The translations under genes and the position numbers were made by a program. Below, in pieces: positions 61,732 through 64,000 of a stretch of DNA of 64,000 nucleotides (positions are counted from its first letter, which is position 1; each line of letters opens with the position of its first letter). The DNA is taken from NCBI RefSeq assembly GCF_001660705.2, contig NZ_LYBV02000030.1:124001-188000 (forward strand), in the 5' to 3' direction. The notes beneath the pieces were generated by a model that was not told the origin of the DNA, ran no database searches, and saw nothing but the letters and a program-made list of their open reading frames with translations. Source of the stretch: Saccharicrinis aurantiacus (GTDB lineage: Bacteria; Bacteroidota; Bacteroidia; Bacteroidales; Marinilabiliaceae).

Positions 61732-62841
61732 ATGATAAAGATAATACTATCTGCCACCCTTACCCTTTTAATGGCCTTTAATAGTTATTCTCAAGAATTT
61801 GAATTGGCGAGTACTTTAAGTAATACCACTAATGAATCTTCAGGATTAATACATATCAGCAATAGGCTTTTTACGCATAATGATTCTGGAGACAATCCTC
61901 ATTTGTATGAAATAAGCAAAATTACAGGTGAGGTAGTTCGTACCATCACAATAAATGGAGCAAAACATATGGATTGGGAAGACATGTGCAGCGATGATAC
62001 GCATGTGTTTATTGCAGATATGGGAAATAATGCTGGTAGCAGAACTGATTTGCTTGTATACAAAATTCGAATAGAGGATTTACTTTCGAAGGAATTGGTA
62101 GATACTGAGGAAATTCATTTTTCGTACGCTGATCAGTTTGATTATACTAGTACAGATAGAACAACAGAGTTTGATGCCGAGGCTATTGTTACCATAGAGG
62201 ATAAACTCTATATCTTCACTAAAAATTGGACAAGCTATAGAACCAATATCTATGAGCTACCAAAGTCGCCAGGCACATATTCTGTTAGTAGAATAAAAGA
62301 AATTGAAGTTGGAGGATTAATTACAGGAGGTGTGTACAATCAACATTCAAACTCTGTTTTATTGGTTGGTTATGAATTGATATTTGTATTTCTTTCACCA
62401 TTTAAGATAGAAATATCGGGTATTACCAATGGTAGTTTTGATGGTGTTTATGTAACTAAATCTGGTTTAAATGTACCAAGTGGCATGTCGCCGCAGATAG
62501 AGAGTATTACCTATAATAATGTTAATGGGTATTATCTAACAGCAGAAGAAAGCCCTTTCGGAGCTTCGGGTTTATATACCCTAAGCAATGGCGTTGCTAC
62601 TAATAATGCCTTTGTTACTAAAAAAGTACGGGTTCGATATCCGACACAAACTCAAAGAAACCTTATCATTTCGTACCCCGAGCTTACCATAAATAGTATA
62701 TACGGGGTGAATGGCTCACTCCTTATAAAAACAGAAGACCCTAAAATTATCACTGACCATTTGCAAAGGGGTATGTATATATTAAGAATTAGTGATACGA
62801 GTAATCAAATTCTTTTAACCGAGAAGTTTATAGTGCAGTAA
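61732..62841 (+). CDS. Secreted propeller-like protein with T9SS sorting domain
   Basis: About 369 residues from the ATG at 61732, chosen for the signal peptide MIKIILSATLTLLMAFNSYSQ; a longer frame to 61651 is probably not coding. A beta-rich body (HNDSGDNPHLYEISKITGEVVRTI, MDWEDMCSDDTHVFIADMGNN) suggests a propeller. The C-terminus (NSIYGVNGSLLIKTEDPK, LQRGMYILRIS) resembles a T9SS C-terminal domain. Substrate unknown. It is divergent from the sulfatase gene, sharing the promoter region. Confidence 0.6.
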   Translation: MIKIILSATLTLLMAFNSYSQEFELASTLSNTTNESSGLIHISNRLFTHNDSGDNPHLYEISKITGEVVRTITINGAKHMDWEDMCSDDTHVFIADMGNNAGSRTDLLVYKIRIEDLLSKELVDTEEIHFSYADQFDYTSTDRTTEFDAEAIVTIEDKLYIFTKNWTSYRTNIYELPKSPGTYSVSRIKEIEVGGLITGGVYNQHSNSVLLVGYELIFVFLSPFKIEISGITNGSFDGVYVTKSGLNVPSGMSPQIESITYNNVNGYYLTAEESPFGASGLYTLSNGVATNNAFVTKKVRVRYPTQTQRNLIISYPELTINSIYGVNGSLLIKTEDPKIITDHLQRGMYILRISDTSNQILLTEKFIVQ

Positions 62842-62988
62842 AATGAGATAATGAAGTTTAGTATTTAACTCAGTTATTATTTAAAATAGATTATAGTAGA
62901 GTTCATGTTAAAATACCCCCCAAAGAGATGAAGCAATCTTCGGAAGGTATTAAAATCATAACGGTATCTAAAAACAATTAATCAGAGT

Positions 62989-63549
62989 CTATCCTTTTTT
63001 CTTCGCTTTATTTTCGGCTTTATCCTTCTTCTTGCTAGCTTTTACCTCATTATTATAGGTTTTGTATTCAGCCTTACTCATCAATTGCGATTGATCGTAG
63101 GTGCGCAAAGTTGTTTTATGCTGCACATAAGGCAAGGGAGCAATGGCGAAAAACCAAGGTTGCGCCACCGCTCCAATGGTAATTGCAGCAGTACATAAAG
63201 CCTTTTGGTTTTGTCCCTTTTTATATCGTTTTGTCGAGTAATACCTTAAAGCATCATTATCTAAATCCGACACATCCATACCAACCCCGGTTTTAGTTAA
63301 AAAATGATGCGTGGCATCGTAAGTATCCATCGAGTGCACAGTCATGCTTTCAATGGCATCTACTTCAATATATTTAATTTCCTTATCCACCTTAATGGCA
63401 ATTTGAGTGTCCGACGATTTTTTAGCTTTCAACGCAGAAGGTAACACTCTAATTACTTCCCCTTCTTGCATTTTTACCTCTAGTAAATCGGCTGAAGTTG
63501 GCACCGATATAGAGCTTGCGATACTCGCTGCTATTATTGCTACTGGCAT
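62989..63549 (-). CDS. Small lysine-rich protein of unknown function
   Basis: 186 residues. A hydrophobic N-terminus (MPVAIIAASIASSISV) then a beta-like region with EVKMQEGEVIRVLPS, and a strongly basic C-terminal tail (KASKKKDKAENKAKKKG). The frame stays open upstream without another start codon, so the true N-terminus may be the ATG at 63549 or an unusual start. I do not recognise it. It may be secreted or a membrane-anchored basic protein. Confidence 0.5.
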   Translation of the reverse strand: MPVAIIAASIASSISVPTSADLLEVKMQEGEVIRVLPSALKAKKSSDTQIAIKVDKEIKYIEVDAIESMTVHSMDTYDATHHFLTKTGVGMDVSDLDNDALRYYSTKRYKKGQNQKALCTAAITIGAVAQPWFFAIAPLPYVQHKTTLRTYDQSQLMSKAEYKTYNNEVKASKKKDKAENKAKKKG

Positions 63550-63689
63550 AAGCTGTAATTTTAGTAAAGGCTTTTTATCGCCTTATTGTTATACAACAAA
63601 ACTAAACCATTGCGTAATAGTAAATTTGCAGAAAACAATCTATCGTTTACTCAAAACCGTATTTTAGGTATTTTTTAAGCATCTTATTT

Positions 63690-63736
63690 AGGGGCTTCCC
63701 TTCGGGGCGGGCTATCCACTATATCTTTGTTTCGCC
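63690..63736. repeat. Dispersed GC-rich intergenic repeat (copy 4)
   Basis: 45 of 47 bases match the copy at 25226-25272, differing only at a g/t and an a/c. It lies 64 bases before an IS1380-type remnant. Confidence 0.75.
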
Positions 63737-63799
63737 CTAAAATCCTGAGTTCTATTATAAATAAAGTTTTATGAATAGGTGTTTTTATCTAAATTGGTG

Positions 63800-64000
63800 A
63801 TGCAAACAAATACCGATATGAAAATACTAACTAGCACACCAATCTCCTCATTTGGAGGTTTAAGTTATGTGCTTGAGGAGGTTTTAAAACTAGTTTTACC
63901 AAACTTATTTCATGCTAAGCTTTTGAGCTACGGAGGCAAAGCCAAATTATCCTAATGGTCCATATTCTTTTGTGGAGGAACTTGAGCCGAGGATTCGATA
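63800..64000 (+). pseudogene. IS1380-family transposase, N-terminal remnant with stop codons, cut by the right edge
   Basis: From ATG 63800: residues matching the IS1380 N-terminus, with ISSFGGLSYVLEE followed by KLVLPNLFHAKL. A TAA at 63953-63955 and a TGA at 63983-63985 break the frame, and the block WSIFFCGGT after the first stop still resembles the family's WSVYFCGGD with the downstream AED, so the gene is decayed rather than merely misread. It runs off the right edge, so the rest cannot be judged. No terminal repeat could be identified within the window. Confidence 0.6.

Noticed and set aside
1-64000. CRISPR arrays, tRNA and rRNA genes, toxin-antitoxin or restriction genes
   Set aside because: I looked for regular spaced repeats, cloverleaf motifs and typical gene families and found none that I could support.

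Overview
The window looks like a chromosomal segment of a low-GC, probably marine member of the Bacteroidota (Marinilabiliales/Bacteroidales-like is my best guess). The evidence is a complete Bat aerotolerance operon (moxR, DUF58, batA-E), a DUF2027/Smr protein, type IX secretion C-terminal sorting domains on secreted proteins, a TonB receptor with a carboxypeptidase-like N-terminal domain, a secreted sulfatase, and promoters of the TTTG...TAnnTTTG type. I found no tRNA or rRNA genes. Most of the content is ordinary chromosomal sequence. Foreign or decayed pieces are limited to an IS1380-type transposase remnant at the right edge, a gene remnant near 22.5 kb, and a few repeat-rich intergenic stretches.

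Layout. 0-10 kb: an alpha-amylase cut by the left edge, a large cell-surface protein with HExxH, propeller and barrel parts, a nucleoid-associated protein, isochorismate synthase, a TlpA-like lipoprotein, DUF423, then a flavodoxin-fold oxidoreductase, a Gfo/Idh/MocA dehydrogenase and a VOC protein. 10-17.5 kb: a DcaP-like porin, YchF, a candidate small RNA, a free-standing archaeal-type ThrRS editing domain, and on the minus strand an aminotransferase, a Nudix hydrolase, a sugar nucleotidyltransferase and a cell-wall amidase. 17.5-22 kb: a metal-homeostasis operon (DtxR/MntR-like regulator, ZIP transporter, TonB receptor), then nth. 22-34 kb: mnmE, a small barrel protein, and the Bat operon on the minus strand, read from moxR at 34.1 kb to batE at 25.4 kb. 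34-39 kb: a BFD-like ferredoxin protein, queA, DUF2027/Smr, an unknown secreted protein and a repeat-rich stretch.

39-46 kb: a single-domain response regulator, amtB-glnK with an ArsC-like protein alongside (ammonium sensing and uptake), a GH1 glucosidase, a barrel protein and an ATP-grasp-like protein. 46.7-55 kb holds the most system-like accessory block: a receiver-domain protein, a TPR/YaiO-type outer-membrane barrel, a membrane HEAT-like protein, a processive GT2 synthase, a degenerate hemerythrin-like protein and a secreted GH16-like protein, all tightly spaced on the plus strand. A secreted clan-A glycosidase faces them on the other strand. I read this as a regulated synthase, export and remodelling system for an extracellular polysaccharide. 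55-64 kb: alanine dehydrogenase, a tri-heme cytochrome c peroxidase, an unknown protein, two tandem RNA-like modules, a T9SS-exported sulfatase, a T9SS-exported propeller-like protein, an unknown lysine-rich protein and the IS remnant.

Regulatory and repeat layer. Two fully canonical promoters are visible, before ychF and before the DtxR operon, together with about a dozen intrinsic terminators. One terminator lies inside the coding region of a convergent gene. A dispersed 47-bp GC-rich repeat, related fragments of it, and a family of small terminator-ended modules sharing a TTTAGG-type core occur in the gaps. Everything here comes from reading the sequence: family names rest on motif recognition, not on database searches.
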